Origin: Thiomicrorhabdus sp965602805 | Lineage (GTDB): Bacteria; Pseudomonadota; Gammaproteobacteria; Thiomicrospirales; Thiomicrospiraceae | NCBI GenBank assembly: GCA_965602805.1 | Contig: CBFCZK010000007.1 | Span: forward strand, 62,001-126,000 | Length of the DNA stretch: 64,000 bases | Reading direction: 5' to 3' | In this document: one piece after another, positions 41,995-51,784 of the stretch | How positions within the stretch are numbered: the first letter of the stretch is position 1 | How the letters are laid out: each line of letters begins with the position of its first letter | Position numbers and translations under genes: made by a program | Notes under the pieces: generated by a model | What the model saw: only the letters and a program-made list of their open reading frames with translations | Database searches by the model: none | What the model was told of the DNA's origin: nothing

Positions 41995-42936
41995 CTAGCG
42001 TTTTTCTAACAACACAGCACGTAAGTTTTGACTCAAAGCCTCTGCCAATTTATCCAAAGCTTGTGGCTGCGCTTGTTCTGCACTGTCTGCGCCTTCTGAC
42101 ATTTCAATTTCAGCAGAGGCTATTTGAATTTTGAATCGATCTAGCAGCGCTATTTTTCCGTAAAATAACCAATTTCCAGTGGTTTTATCTTGTCCTGCAC
42201 TGGCAAACTTATAATCTAAAACAAAATCAGGTGGTTTCGCGGTAAAGGTTAAGGCCTGCTGTTCCATAGAAGCAATCAAGTCCGTTTCATACTCAGCACC
42301 TTCACGCAATAAAGCTTTCATATTAAACTTTAAATCACCTGCCATACGACTGATACGTTTATCCAGAAAGCCCACTAACCGACTGTTTTTTAACTGTGGA
42401 GCGGGCATTTTATTGATTTTTAAGAGTTGCAATAACGCACGGCGCTCTTCAATATTATATAAAGCAGGCATGAGTTTTTTAAGTTGATTAAACTCATTTT
42501 TACTTGTACTCATGCGTACATATTTTGATAATTCTTTGTCCAAAACAGTGAGACGCTCTATCACTTGTTCTAAGCGTGTCTTATCCCACTGCAAATCCAC
42601 CTCGATGCGATCTACTTGCACGTTACTGGTTAGAGTATTAGGCTGGAAAATAGGCATTGCTACCAAGTTACTTCTAACACCGGAGCGTAATGCCTTTTCA
42701 AAAATCGTTTTTTTCGAAGCGGATGTGGTGCTACCCGTTGGAGACATTAATAGGCTACGCAGCGCACTTTCCTGAATTAAAGCCAATGCCTGAGAGCTTT
42801 TATCCGCTTCTGGCAACGTTTCTATTTGAGAAAATAGTCTGCTTGAATCCTCAGGCTGTAATGTGACGTTGATATTCGCCTCAACAGAGAGACTCAACAA
42901 CATGATTGAGAACAACGTAAATACGGATTTTTGCAC
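41995..42936 (-). CDS. Exported hypothetical protein, LPP20-like C-terminus
   Basis: A protein of about 313 residues. GTG 42936 is chosen over ATG 42966 because AGGA lies eight bases upstream and the product then starts with a normal signal peptide (QKSVFTLFSIMLLSLSVEA). The middle part is helical and charged. The last 110 residues ('FVLDYKFASAGQDKTTGNWLFYGKIALLDRF') resemble the repeated alpha/beta unit of LPP20/FlgT-like envelope proteins, but this is only a suggestion. Convergent with nothing; it follows mnmC on the same strand. Confidence 0.6.
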   Translation of the reverse strand: MQKSVFTLFSIMLLSLSVEANINVTLQPEDSSRLFSQIETLPEADKSSQALALIQESALRSLLMSPTGSTTSASKKTIFEKALRSGVRSNLVAMPIFQPNTLTSNVQVDRIEVDLQWDKTRLEQVIERLTVLDKELSKYVRMSTSKNEFNQLKKLMPALYNIEERRALLQLLKINKMPAPQLKNSRLVGFLDKRISRMAGDLKFNMKALLREGAEYETDLIASMEQQALTFTAKPPDFVLDYKFASAGQDKTTGNWLFYGKIALLDRFKIQIASAEIEMSEGADSAEQAQPQALDKLAEALSQNLRAVLLEKR

Positions 42937-43018
42937 TATGTTTTTCCTGCTTAAAAGGATTAGCATATCATACCCTATTTAGCGCTCAAGTTTGCAACAA
43001 GCCTTTATATTTCAAGGG

Positions 43019-45004
43019 TTACTTGCCACTGCGCCATTGACGAATAACAAATCGAGCGGGGTGACTTGCATGATACAGCGACAACGGTTGAACCAATGCA
43101 CTGCCTTGCAGTTCCGCCAGAATACTTTCGGCTGCTAAAAATACCGACATCAAACCTCTTGGGCCGTGTCCATTAGAGACATACAACCCTTTTTGATAAT
43201 GCTGTTCTTTATAGCGATAAACGGCATGAGTATGGGATTGTGACAGATAAGCCTCTTGTAGCCACTCTTTGTCTGGCACCGCGCCAAAAATTGGCAGATG
43301 ATCTGGCGTGGTCGGTCTAAAAGCAATCCGTCCTTGCAGAGATTCCGCTGGCGTCTTGACCCAATCAGGCAGCGCGGTATTGGCCGTTTCCAAATTGGTT
43401 AAATGCCCCTTTAGGGAAAGCACTTCGCCTAAATCAGGTGCTTCAAAAGTCGCCCCCGTCACTGCACGGCCCTGACCACAAGGTGATGAGTAGCCTGCAT
43501 GCGTGAGTGGATATTTCAATGAATAGGCTTGTTGATCGACTTCAAGATGTGAAACCTGACCTTTTACCGGACGAATTGGCAGACCCAGCTTTTCATTTAA
43601 ATCCGCATTTAAACTGCCGGTAGCAACGACGACAATATCCGCTTTTAAAGTCTGAACACTGGTAACGACTGACCAGGCCTGGTGACTTTCTGTATCTGAA
43701 CTTTTTTCAATGCTTTTAACCGATTCGGATGTACAGACTTGAATGGATTCATGCTGTAAACAGCGCTTCACCACGGAAGGCGGGTTTAGCCAACCGCCCT
43801 GCGGAAAAAAAAGCCCCGGCGCGGAGACTTGTCCGCCAATTTTTTCGCTTACTTCAGAAGCGGTTAACCACACCGCCAACGCTTCCGGCAAACCCACTCT
43901 AACCAATGAATCCTTAACGCGCTGTAAACTAGTTTCAGTCACCAATAATTGCACCATACCCCGCAAATCACCTTCAATCTCTTGGGATTCTAGCCACGGC
44001 AACAAGACCCGCAAAGTCGCTTCAAAACCTTGCAGATACCACTGGCTACGCAGATTCCAATCAGCGGTAATCAAGGGATGGACGGTGCCAGCTAAATTCC
44101 CTGATGCGGCACTGGCCACGGCCTCTTTTTCTTCCAAGACCGTCACTTTCCAGCCAGCTTGTGCCAACTGATAAGCCACACTCGCCCCCGCCAAACCTGC
44201 CCCAACGACAACCGCCGTGCCAGTTTTAATGGCTTCAGGCCGGCTAAACCACGGCGCTTTTAAACCATAGGGACGAACTTGCGCTAACTGGCCAAAACAC
44301 ATCTCTCTTTTTTTACCACAGCCACTGGCCTTGTGCACCTCAAAACCTGCGGCTTGCAATCCACGACGGACATCGCCTGCCGAGGTAAACGTTGAGAAGG
44401 TTGTGTTTGCATGGCTTAAACGTGACATCTGCTTATAGAGTCCAGATTGCCACATATCGGGATTTTTGCTCGGTGTAAAACCATCGAGCAGCCAGGCATC
44501 GACTTTAGAACCTGACGAAGCATCGCACTCCGGCAAACCTTTCAACACATCGCCAAACCATAGCGTTAAGCGTACTCGACTGTCAAAGAGCCAGATATCA
44601 TGCCAGCCAGGCATTAACAGTGGGTATTGGTTCTGTAGCGCTTCAGCGAGTTCTAAAAGTTGTGGATAGGCCTGATGTGCTTTCTGTAAATCCGCGCGTA
44701 ACATCGGAAACTTTTCAAAGGAGATAAAATGTAGCTGGCAATTTACAGGACTCTTTTCCAGCCAAAGTGACGAAATCGCCAGGAAATTAAGGCCGCAGCC
44801 AAAACCGGTTTCGGCTATGCGAAAGGTCTGTCCTGAGAGACATACCGAGAAACGTTCCACCAAGCGATTCGGTTGAATAAAGGTATGCTCTATCTCTTGC
44901 AAACCACCATCGGTATTGAAATAGAAATCATCAAACTGCTCAGAATGCGGAACGATGCCATCAATCCAGTTAATTTGTGCTAAAGTGAGTTTCTCAAGTG
45001 CCAT
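43019..45004 (-). CDS. mnmC: Bifunctional tRNA mnm5s2U biosynthesis protein MnmC
   Basis: MnmC finishes the wobble uridine modification mnm5s2U34. Its FAD-dependent C-terminal domain removes the carboxymethyl group and its N-terminal domain methylates the resulting aminomethyl group. The 661-residue protein has the methyltransferase part (about 1-245, with 'ETGFGCGLNFLAI' and 'DAWLLDGFTPSKNPDMW') and the oxidase part with 'AVVVGAGLAGASVAYQLAQ', 'GNLAGTVHPLI' and 'YVSNGHGPRGLMSVFLAAE'. Length matches the E. coli fusion. The palindrome at 43672 falls in a variable loop, read as His-Gln-Ala-Trp-Ser. Confidence 0.96.
   Translation of the reverse strand: MALEKLTLAQINWIDGIVPHSEQFDDFYFNTDGGLQEIEHTFIQPNRLVERFSVCLSGQTFRIAETGFGCGLNFLAISSLWLEKSPVNCQLHFISFEKFPMLRADLQKAHQAYPQLLELAEALQNQYPLLMPGWHDIWLFDSRVRLTLWFGDVLKGLPECDASSGSKVDAWLLDGFTPSKNPDMWQSGLYKQMSRLSHANTTFSTFTSAGDVRRGLQAAGFEVHKASGCGKKREMCFGQLAQVRPYGLKAPWFSRPEAIKTGTAVVVGAGLAGASVAYQLAQAGWKVTVLEEKEAVASAASGNLAGTVHPLITADWNLRSQWYLQGFEATLRVLLPWLESQEIEGDLRGMVQLLVTETSLQRVKDSLVRVGLPEALAVWLTASEVSEKIGGQVSAPGLFFPQGGWLNPPSVVKRCLQHESIQVCTSESVKSIEKSSDTESHQAWSVVTSVQTLKADIVVVATGSLNADLNEKLGLPIRPVKGQVSHLEVDQQAYSLKYPLTHAGYSSPCGQGRAVTGATFEAPDLGEVLSLKGHLTNLETANTALPDWVKTPAESLQGRIAFRPTTPDHLPIFGAVPDKEWLQEAYLSQSHTHAVYRYKEQHYQKGLYVSNGHGPRGLMSVFLAAESILAELQGSALVQPLSLYHASHPARFVIRQWRSGK
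43672..43683. repeat. Palindrome ACCAGGCCTGGT, in mnmC
   Basis: Exact copy. Read on the minus strand as His-Gln-Ala-Trp-Ser. Confidence 0.9.
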
Positions 45005-45235
45005 TGTATGCCGTCATTTGCAATTATTTACCCTAGTTTCGTCTAAGTATTTTCTACCTCTGTAGACGCCCAATAACGCTTATTATAGGTGGTTATTCAA
45101 TAGCGTGAAGATTGCTTGCGGTAATAAGTTTGATTTTAAGACGTGCATTTAAGCCCCTTTTTTAGACGACCCTGAAAGAATTTGCGCGGAAGAAGGTCTT
45201 AAAAGTGAGAATTTATTGAAAAAGGAATTGCCAAC

Positions 45236-46201
45236 ATGTACCAGACGACAAACGATTTAAACGTTCAAGCCTTCCTAAATAAGCAACTCATTTCAGCATT
45301 CAGCCTTTCGACCTTAGCGCTTTTACTATTTTTTGTCAGTTTAAACCTCTCTGCCGCAGAACCTCTAAGAATTTCAGCCACACAACTTAATCAAAATCTA
45401 AAACAACCAGGCCTGGTCGTTTTAGACAGTCGTTCTGAACAAGAATACCAACAAGGGCATATTCAAGGCGCTTTAAACTTTCCCGAGGAGTGGACTTACC
45501 ACAACAAAAGTATTGATGGTCGTATCGTACAGCCCACTCCGTTGCAAAATATATTACGCAGACTAGGCCTCAATACGGACACTCTGGTGGTTATCTATGA
45601 CGGTGGTCAGATGATGAATGCCGCTCGACTATTTTGGACACTTGAAGTCTATGGTCTAAAAAACGTTAAACTTTTAAACCCAGGCTACGCGCATTGGCAG
45701 AGCCTTAATCTGCCGATTGCATTTGATGTGCCTTCTCCGGTTGCCAGCCATTATATTCCAGTCATTAATCACGAACGTTTGGCAACCAAACTGACCACCC
45801 TATTAGCCACAAAAAACCCCAGTCAACTGATTGTCGATGCGCGACCGAACACAGCCTACCGTGGGCTAGAGTCGTCCGCCAAGCGCTTTGGCCATATCCC
45901 CAAAGCCATCAATATTCCCGCTTCACACAACTTAAATCAAGAGATACATCAGACCAGTCTTAAATCACTCGATGAATTACAAGCCCTGTATACAGATGTA
46001 CCTAAAACGCAAAAAGTGGTGCTCTACTGTGCCATTGGTCGTATCTCAACAATGAACTATTTCACATTGAGAGAGCTTGGTTATGATGTCTCCAACTATG
46101 ATGCTTCTTGGAGAGAGTGGGGCAATGATTTCAGCCTAGCCATTGAAAAAGAACCACTTGATTCCAACGCCGTTCCAGTCGACTTAAATGTTGATATGTA
46201 A
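45236..46201 (+). CDS. Exported tandem-rhodanese sulfurtransferase
   Basis: A 321-residue two-domain rhodanese with an N-terminal hydrophobic export signal (about 18-42, ending LNLSAAE), so it acts in the periplasm or at the membrane. Domain 1 ('GLVVLDSRSEQEYQQGHIQGALNF') has Asp122 in place of the active-site Cys ('IYDGGQMMN') and is inactive. Domain 2 ('LIVDARPNTAYRG') has the catalytic loop 'LYCAIGRIST' with Cys265. This is the usual thiosulfate or mercaptopyruvate sulfurtransferase pattern and fits a sulfur oxidiser. AAAAAGGAA precedes ATG 45236. The GGDEF-EAL gene begins 16 bases after the stop. The palindrome lies at 45406. Confidence 0.9.
   Translation: MYQTTNDLNVQAFLNKQLISAFSLSTLALLLFFVSLNLSAAEPLRISATQLNQNLKQPGLVVLDSRSEQEYQQGHIQGALNFPEEWTYHNKSIDGRIVQPTPLQNILRRLGLNTDTLVVIYDGGQMMNAARLFWTLEVYGLKNVKLLNPGYAHWQSLNLPIAFDVPSPVASHYIPVINHERLATKLTTLLATKNPSQLIVDARPNTAYRGLESSAKRFGHIPKAINIPASHNLNQEIHQTSLKSLDELQALYTDVPKTQKVVLYCAIGRISTMNYFTLRELGYDVSNYDASWREWGNDFSLAIEKEPLDSNAVPVDLNVDM
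45406..45417. repeat. Palindrome ACCAGGCCTGGT, in rhodanese gene
   Basis: Exact copy, read as Gln-Pro-Gly-Leu-Val just before the first strand of rhodanese domain 1. Confidence 0.9.
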
Positions 46202-46217
46202 ATAAAGGATATTCGAT

Positions 46218-48221
46218 ATGTGGCGCAGCCTTAGCATCCGCACACAGCTTTTTGCGTTGACCTCTATTATGCTATTGGGCATCACGATAGTCACCCTCTC
46301 TTTAGCCTACTGGCTAGATCAAAAACAGCGCGAATCTCTGGCCATAGAGCTTTCACAAACCCTGAATAAGTCGATGAGCCATGATATGCTCAAAGCACTG
46401 GTCAGCAATGAGACGGATGTTTTCTCAGATCTCTCTTTTCGTCTGTCGCAGTTTAACTCCGTTGATCGCGTCGTCCTCTATAACGATCAACAGCAAGCGG
46501 TGTTTGAATTCAACCCAAAAGGCAGCGGGGTTTATGACCACTTAGTGGCATCAGCGACCGAAGAACCTCGTTTTTCTGGGGTCGATTTATATGTTAAGCT
46601 GCCCTTAATCGTAGATGACTATACCTTTGGGGAAGTCGCCTACATTATCGATATGCATGATCTCACCACGAAATTAAATGAGCAGCTCACCTATCTAATC
46701 ATCGCTTTTCTTTTGGAACTTATAATCGGGTTTTTTCTTACCCTTTGGCTGAGCCGTCTATATTCAAGACCTTTTGAAACCCTGGCCACGGCGATGAAAG
46801 ACAGCCAGCCAACTGAAAATAGTTTCCCGACACTCACGACAACCTCTCAAAATGAAGTGAAATCGTTATTTGATGGCTTCAATCAAATGATGTCGCAAAT
46901 TTCGACCACCACAAAAAAGTTACGTTATCAGGCAGAGCATGACCAACTCACAGGCCTCTACAACCAACAAGGCTTTCAAATAAAGCTAGACCACTATTTA
47001 CACCCAAAATCCCCAACAACCGGAACCCAGCACATTCTGCTGCAAATAGACTTAGATCAATTTAAACTGATTAATGATTCGGTAGGACATGTGGCGGGCG
47101 ATGAACTGCTTAAAATGATTGCTTCGAGTTGTACTGCTGACCTACCAGAGTCAAGTCTTGTGGCAAGAACAGGAGGGGATGATTTTATGGTACTCATCCC
47201 TGATTGCTCACTCGAAGAAGGCTCTCAACAAGCCCAAAAAATATTAGCGACTTTAAAAGACTTTCGTTTTATTTGGGAAGGCGAGTCTTTATCAGTGTCG
47301 GCCTCAATGGGTTTAGTGGCCTTTAAGCCTTTTGAATACACCTTAGAGGAGCTCACTAAAGCCGCTGACTCTGCCTTTTATGTGGCAAAATCTGCGGGAC
47401 GCAACCAGTTACAGATCTACCAGCCTGGCGATGCCAGCACGCAAAAGTTTGACCGTGATATTGAAGTCGCTGGTTTTATCAAGGAAGCCCTTAGTAACGG
47501 CCCTTCACGCTTTGAGCTATTTGCGCAAGCCATTGTGCCATTGCAAACCGAAACCACGAAAATCGGTTATGAGATTTTGATACGCATGTGGGATAATAAA
47601 GGAAATTTCATTCCTCCTGATGCCTTTTTACCCACTGCTGAACGTTATCAAATGATGGCGGAAATCGACATGTTCGTATTGTGGAGGTTTCTTGAAACCG
47701 TCACCCAACACCCTGAACATATTCAAAACCTGCATGCCGCACATGTCAATCTCGCAGGAGGTTCATTGAATAATCCTGAATTTCAAGCTAAAGTAAAACA
47801 GGCCATTGAACACTTCGATTTCCCTTGGAAAAAACTCAGCTTAGAGCTGACTGAAACCTCTGCGGTCGGCAATTTAGCGAAGGCATCTGATTTCATTAAA
47901 TACTGTAAAAAGCAGCAGATTAGCTTTGCCTTGGATGATTTTGGTACGGGCATGTCCTCTTTTGAGTACCTAAAGAAGTTACCATTTGATGTCGTTAAAA
48001 TTGATGGCAGCTTTGTAAAAGAAATGCATACCGATCCCTCAGACAAAGCCGTGATTCGTTATATTCAGGAAATTAGTGCCTTACGCAATCAAGAAACGGT
48101 TGCAGAATATGTTGAAACGTTAGAAGATGTTCAGGCCTTAACAGAAATTGGCATTACCTATGGTCAAGGCTATTATCTTGGCAAACCTAAACCCCTGACA
48201 GAGTGGCTTAATCCCGAGTGA
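46218..48221 (+). CDS. Membrane GGDEF-EAL protein with degenerate signatures
   Basis: A 667-residue membrane protein. A first transmembrane segment (about 10-32), a periplasmic sensor of about 120 residues, a second segment (about 155-178) and a HAMP-like linker lead to GGDEF and EAL domains. The cyclase signature reads GGDDF (319-323) and has no Arg-x-x-Asp I-site. The EAL signature reads EIL (452-454), but 'DDFGTGMSSFEYLKKLPFD' and 'ELTET' are intact, so phosphodiesterase action is more likely. AAGGA precedes ATG 46218. The gene lies between the rhodanese gene (16-base gap) and tmcA (4-base overlap, GTGA), so all three are one transcription unit. Confidence 0.9.
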   Translation: MWRSLSIRTQLFALTSIMLLGITIVTLSLAYWLDQKQRESLAIELSQTLNKSMSHDMLKALVSNETDVFSDLSFRLSQFNSVDRVVLYNDQQQAVFEFNPKGSGVYDHLVASATEEPRFSGVDLYVKLPLIVDDYTFGEVAYIIDMHDLTTKLNEQLTYLIIAFLLELIIGFFLTLWLSRLYSRPFETLATAMKDSQPTENSFPTLTTTSQNEVKSLFDGFNQMMSQISTTTKKLRYQAEHDQLTGLYNQQGFQIKLDHYLHPKSPTTGTQHILLQIDLDQFKLINDSVGHVAGDELLKMIASSCTADLPESSLVARTGGDDFMVLIPDCSLEEGSQQAQKILATLKDFRFIWEGESLSVSASMGLVAFKPFEYTLEELTKAADSAFYVAKSAGRNQLQIYQPGDASTQKFDRDIEVAGFIKEALSNGPSRFELFAQAIVPLQTETTKIGYEILIRMWDNKGNFIPPDAFLPTAERYQMMAEIDMFVLWRFLETVTQHPEHIQNLHAAHVNLAGGSLNNPEFQAKVKQAIEHFDFPWKKLSLELTETSAVGNLAKASDFIKYCKKQQISFALDDFGTGMSSFEYLKKLPFDVVKIDGSFVKEMHTDPSDKAVIRYIQEISALRNQETVAEYVETLEDVQALTEIGITYGQGYYLGKPKPLTEWLNPE

Positions 48222-50473
48222 ATTCCAGCAATCTAAAACATTTACGCCAAAGCTTAAAACAGCATCACCATCGCGCTTTGGTTATTTTAAGTGGCTCAAC
48301 ACAATGGCAATCGGCACAGCTAAAAGAGCTATGGTCACCGCATGAAACAGTACTTTCGATTGGCGCTAATCAGGAAGTCTTCTCTCCTCATCAGCTTAAC
48401 GCCTCTGTTGAAACACTCGATAGCAAACAACTCATTCATTATCTAGGACAAGAATTAGATGGTGTTATTTTGGATGTTTCACAAGGGTTAAGCGCCAACA
48501 CACTTGGTATTGCTGCGGGCATGGTGAAAGGCGGTGGGCTATTTGTTTTACTCACGCCGGAGATTGAAGAGTGGCGCAGCCGTCCAAACCCTGACAATGC
48601 AAGATTTCTTAACTCTCCGCTTGGCATTGAGCAGGCACATCCTTATTTTATTGACCATCTCATCCAGCAATGGCAAGCACCCCATCAACAGGTGCTTTGG
48701 CTAACCGAAGCAGCAACAGATTCTGCCTTAAAGACTGAAACCTTTATCCAGAGACTGATTGAACAAGCAAGCAATGCAACGTCGCCAACCAAGGTACCAG
48801 CAAAACAAACTTTACCGACCCTTGAGCAGCAGCAAGCAATACAAGCAATACACAGCGTTGCATTTGGACATCGAAAACGCCCTCTGGTGCTGAGTGCTGA
48901 TAGAGGCCGCGGTAAAAGCAGTGTCTTAGGTTTGGCGGCAATCCAATGCCTGCTTGAAGGCAAAAACGATATCGTCCTCACCGCCAGCCGTCTTGATCAG
49001 GCAAAAATGGCGTTTAAACATGCTATAAAGGCCATTATCGAGGCATCTGCAACACTCGACATTCAAATTCAAACAAAACAACCAGGCCTGGTCAGTTTCA
49101 ATTTTGAAAATCAACTCAAAACCTTTAGGTTCATCGCGCCCGATCAATTAGTGATAGAGCCCACCTTAGCGGATGTTTTGCTGGTCGATGAAGCCGCGCA
49201 TCTGCCAACGTCTTTATTAACACAGCTACTGCACTGTCATCACCGCATGGTCTTTGCCACGACTCTGCATGGCTACGAAGGTTCTGGCAGGGGCTTTGAA
49301 TTACGTTTTAAAAAGACCCTAACAAAACTGACGCCCGATTGGAAAAATCTGCACTTACAGCAACCGATTCGTTGGGCGGAAAACGACCCACTTGAAACGG
49401 CAATTAACCAAGCTTTATTCCTGACTCCAAACCAACTCGACCCCAAGCTAACCAAAGAATTAAACCTCTTTAAGGAGCAAGATTTAACTCTCCAAGAAGA
49501 GAGTATTCATAACCTAGTAGCGGATTCTGAATTACTCCACGCGGTCTTTGAATTACTGGTTCAAGCGCATTACCAAACCAGTCCAAATGATCTGCAACAG
49601 CTGCTAAGTGCCCCGAACCTTAAAATCATAACCGCCAAACAAAATCGTCTATTACTCGGCGTTGTACTCTGTATTGAAGAAGGCAAAATTATGCCAACAT
49701 CAACTCGTGTTCATGGCCATTTGATGCCACAACTGCTCTGTAAAAACTATGCCGCAGCAGACTTCGGTATGCTCTCCACCTGGCGCGTTATGCGCATTGC
49801 TGTGCATCCAGAACATCAACAGCAAGGCATTGGAAAAAAGCTTTTAAAGGCGTTACAAGAGATTGCACGTCAAGCTCGTATCGACTATCTCAGCAGTAGT
49901 TTTGGCGCCAGCAATGAACTACTGCCTTTTTGGTTTAATCAAGGTTACACGCCACTGCATGTTGGCGTAAAACGCGATAAATCCAGTGGCAGTCACAACG
50001 TGGTGGTTACCTTGCCATTAACCCCCATGGCACAACAAGCATTAGCCTGTATACAACGTGTCTTTCAAGCGCAATTCCCACACACGGTCATCGAGTCCTT
50101 GCATTTCGTACCGGCGTCACTAATCTTGTCGGTTTTAAAAACCTTTCGCTTTAAAACCCAGAAACCACAACTAGAAGCCGCAGCAGTCGCTTATGTCTCA
50201 CAACAACGTCAATATGAATCGATTAGTGGACTGCTCTGGGAGTGGAGTATTCGTAATCCGCAAATCCTCAGTCAAGCCACTCATGCTCAGCAATCCGTTT
50301 GGGGTGACAAGGTTATCAAAAAGCAAAGTTGGCAAGACGCTGCGCACCATAATCATCTGACAGGACGCAAAGGTGTTGAAAAAGTAATGCAGGAAATGCT
50401 TACCGAAATTCTTCCCGATTCTCGAAAAACTGTCACAAAACGCATATTCCAATCGGGTTTAAGTCAGCGTTAA
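48218..50473 (+). CDS. tmcA: tRNA(Met) cytidine acetyltransferase TmcA
   Basis: TmcA makes N4-acetylcytidine at the wobble base of elongator tRNA-Met, using ATP and acetyl-CoA. The 751-residue protein has the N-terminal DUF1726 domain, a helicase-like ATPase with Walker A 'SADRGRGKSSVLGLAA' (about 227-242) and 'VLLVDEAAHLPTSLL', the 'QPIRWAENDPLETAINQALF' segment, a GNAT acetyltransferase domain ('MRIAVHPEHQQQGIGKKLL') and a C-terminal tRNA-binding region. It starts with GTG overlapping the upstream stop codon. It is longer than the E. coli enzyme (671). The palindrome lies at 49081. Confidence 0.95.
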   Translation: MNSSNLKHLRQSLKQHHHRALVILSGSTQWQSAQLKELWSPHETVLSIGANQEVFSPHQLNASVETLDSKQLIHYLGQELDGVILDVSQGLSANTLGIAAGMVKGGGLFVLLTPEIEEWRSRPNPDNARFLNSPLGIEQAHPYFIDHLIQQWQAPHQQVLWLTEAATDSALKTETFIQRLIEQASNATSPTKVPAKQTLPTLEQQQAIQAIHSVAFGHRKRPLVLSADRGRGKSSVLGLAAIQCLLEGKNDIVLTASRLDQAKMAFKHAIKAIIEASATLDIQIQTKQPGLVSFNFENQLKTFRFIAPDQLVIEPTLADVLLVDEAAHLPTSLLTQLLHCHHRMVFATTLHGYEGSGRGFELRFKKTLTKLTPDWKNLHLQQPIRWAENDPLETAINQALFLTPNQLDPKLTKELNLFKEQDLTLQEESIHNLVADSELLHAVFELLVQAHYQTSPNDLQQLLSAPNLKIITAKQNRLLLGVVLCIEEGKIMPTSTRVHGHLMPQLLCKNYAAADFGMLSTWRVMRIAVHPEHQQQGIGKKLLKALQEIARQARIDYLSSSFGASNELLPFWFNQGYTPLHVGVKRDKSSGSHNVVVTLPLTPMAQQALACIQRVFQAQFPHTVIESLHFVPASLILSVLKTFRFKTQKPQLEAAAVAYVSQQRQYESISGLLWEWSIRNPQILSQATHAQQSVWGDKVIKKQSWQDAAHHNHLTGRKGVEKVMQEMLTEILPDSRKTVTKRIFQSGLSQR
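49081..49092. repeat. Palindrome ACCAGGCCTGGT, in tmcA
   Basis: Exact copy, read as Gln-Pro-Gly-Leu-Val between two strands of the ATPase domain. Confidence 0.9.
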
Positions 50474-50524
50474 GTCTGTGTTCAGTTGACCCTAAATCGA
50501 ACTTAAATTGGCCTAATCAACACA

Positions 50525-50560
50525 AAAAAGCCCGAGTGACGTAGTCAACTCGGGCTTTTT
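50525..50560. terminator. Bidirectional terminator between tmcA and purU
   Basis: AAAAAGCCCGAGT (50525-50537) pairs with ACTCGGGCTTTTT (50548-50560) around a loop that contains a short GAC/GTC stem. A and T tracts lie on both sides. Confidence 0.92.
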
Positions 50561-50586
50561 GCATTCTAACGAACGAAAATAACGCC

Positions 50587-51444
50587 TTATGAATCAAAGA
50601 CCACGGTTTTATTGCCATGAATCAGTACACGATCCTCTAGGTGGTAACGCAAGCCGCGCGCCAAAACCGTTTTTTCAACATCACGCCCTAAACGCTTAAG
50701 GTCCTCAATCGACTTAGAGTGATTCACGCGAATGACATCCTGTTCAATAATCGGCCCTTCATCTAAATCTTCAGTCACATAGTGACAGGTTGCCCCAATT
50801 AACTTAACCCCACGCGCACTGGCTTGATGATAAGGTTTTGCACCCACAAACGAAGGCAAGAAGCTGTGATGAATATTAATGACTTGCCCGGCATAATCGG
50901 CACACATCTGTGGTGGTAAAATCTGCATATAACGCGCTAAGACAATCATATCCGCACCATATTGCTTAGCTAAGGCTTCAGTTTCCGCAAAAGCTTGCGG
51001 TTTAGTGTCTGGCGTAACAGGCACATGGTGAAAAGGCACTTGATACCACTCAACCATCGAACGTAAATCGTCATGATTGGCAATAACGCAAGCAATCTCA
51101 CCCGGCAATTCATTCTCATGCCAACGGTGCAGCAAATCCGCTAAACAGTGCGACTCTTTAGAGGCAAACAATGCAATCTTTTTAGGTTTTTCAGAGTCTG
51201 AAATATACCAGCTCATGTTAAAAGCATCTGCCACGGCCTGGAAACCTTTTTCAAAGGCCTCAAAGCCACCCGCAATCGAACTGGCTAAAATTTCATGACG
51301 CATAAAAAACCAATTCTCAGTCGGATCGGTATGATGATTAGCTTCTACAATTGAGCCACCTTGCTCTGCGATATAAGCGGCAACCTTTGCAACAATCCCA
51401 ACTTGATCTGGGCACGAAATAACTAAACGGTAAACATGACTCAT
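50587..51444 (-). CDS. purU: Formyltetrahydrofolate deformylase
   Basis: PurU hydrolyses 10-formyltetrahydrofolate to formate and tetrahydrofolate, balancing the one-carbon pool and supplying formate for purine synthesis. The 285-residue protein has an N-terminal ACT domain ('YRLVISCPDQVGIVAKVAAYIAEQ') and a formyltransferase-type catalytic domain with 'LARYMQILPPQMCADYAG' and 'VINIHHSFLPSFVGAKPYHQA' carrying the catalytic His, then 'GATCHYVTEDLDEGPIIEQD' with the catalytic Asp. Confidence 0.95.
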   Translation of the reverse strand: MSHVYRLVISCPDQVGIVAKVAAYIAEQGGSIVEANHHTDPTENWFFMRHEILASSIAGGFEAFEKGFQAVADAFNMSWYISDSEKPKKIALFASKESHCLADLLHRWHENELPGEIACVIANHDDLRSMVEWYQVPFHHVPVTPDTKPQAFAETEALAKQYGADMIVLARYMQILPPQMCADYAGQVINIHHSFLPSFVGAKPYHQASARGVKLIGATCHYVTEDLDEGPIIEQDVIRVNHSKSIEDLKRLGRDVEKTVLARGLRYHLEDRVLIHGNKTVVFDS

Positions 51445-51784
51445 AACAGCAGACTCTCTTCATAGAAAACAATGCCTATATAATATCAAATGCGCTCAAA
51501 ACATAGGAAAAAGCTCGATTAATAATTTACTCCATCGACAAACGATTAATAATGCCATTATTAATTCACTAAACGTTTCCAGTTAAATTTCTCAACGAAC
51601 CTGACAATACCAACTTTTCATAAAACCTATTCCCCTTAATAATTTCAGACTTATTGCTTATACCTGCCTGTAATGTATTAAGACGAGCTTCCATGCTTTT
51701 GACTGATTTTTTAACTCTATTGCGCTATAATTGCGCGCTATATTACTCTCCTTTTTCTTTATTTATAGCCACTCGGAAACCCTC
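51445..51784. other. Divergent intergenic region between purU and xthA
   Basis: About 340 AT-rich bases with no gene. Near its right end, TATAAT (51726-51731) lies between inverted GCGC-containing sequences and could be the -10 box of xthA. The best -35 candidate, TTGACT (51699-51704), is 21 bases away, which is too far, so the promoter call is weak. Confidence 0.35.
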
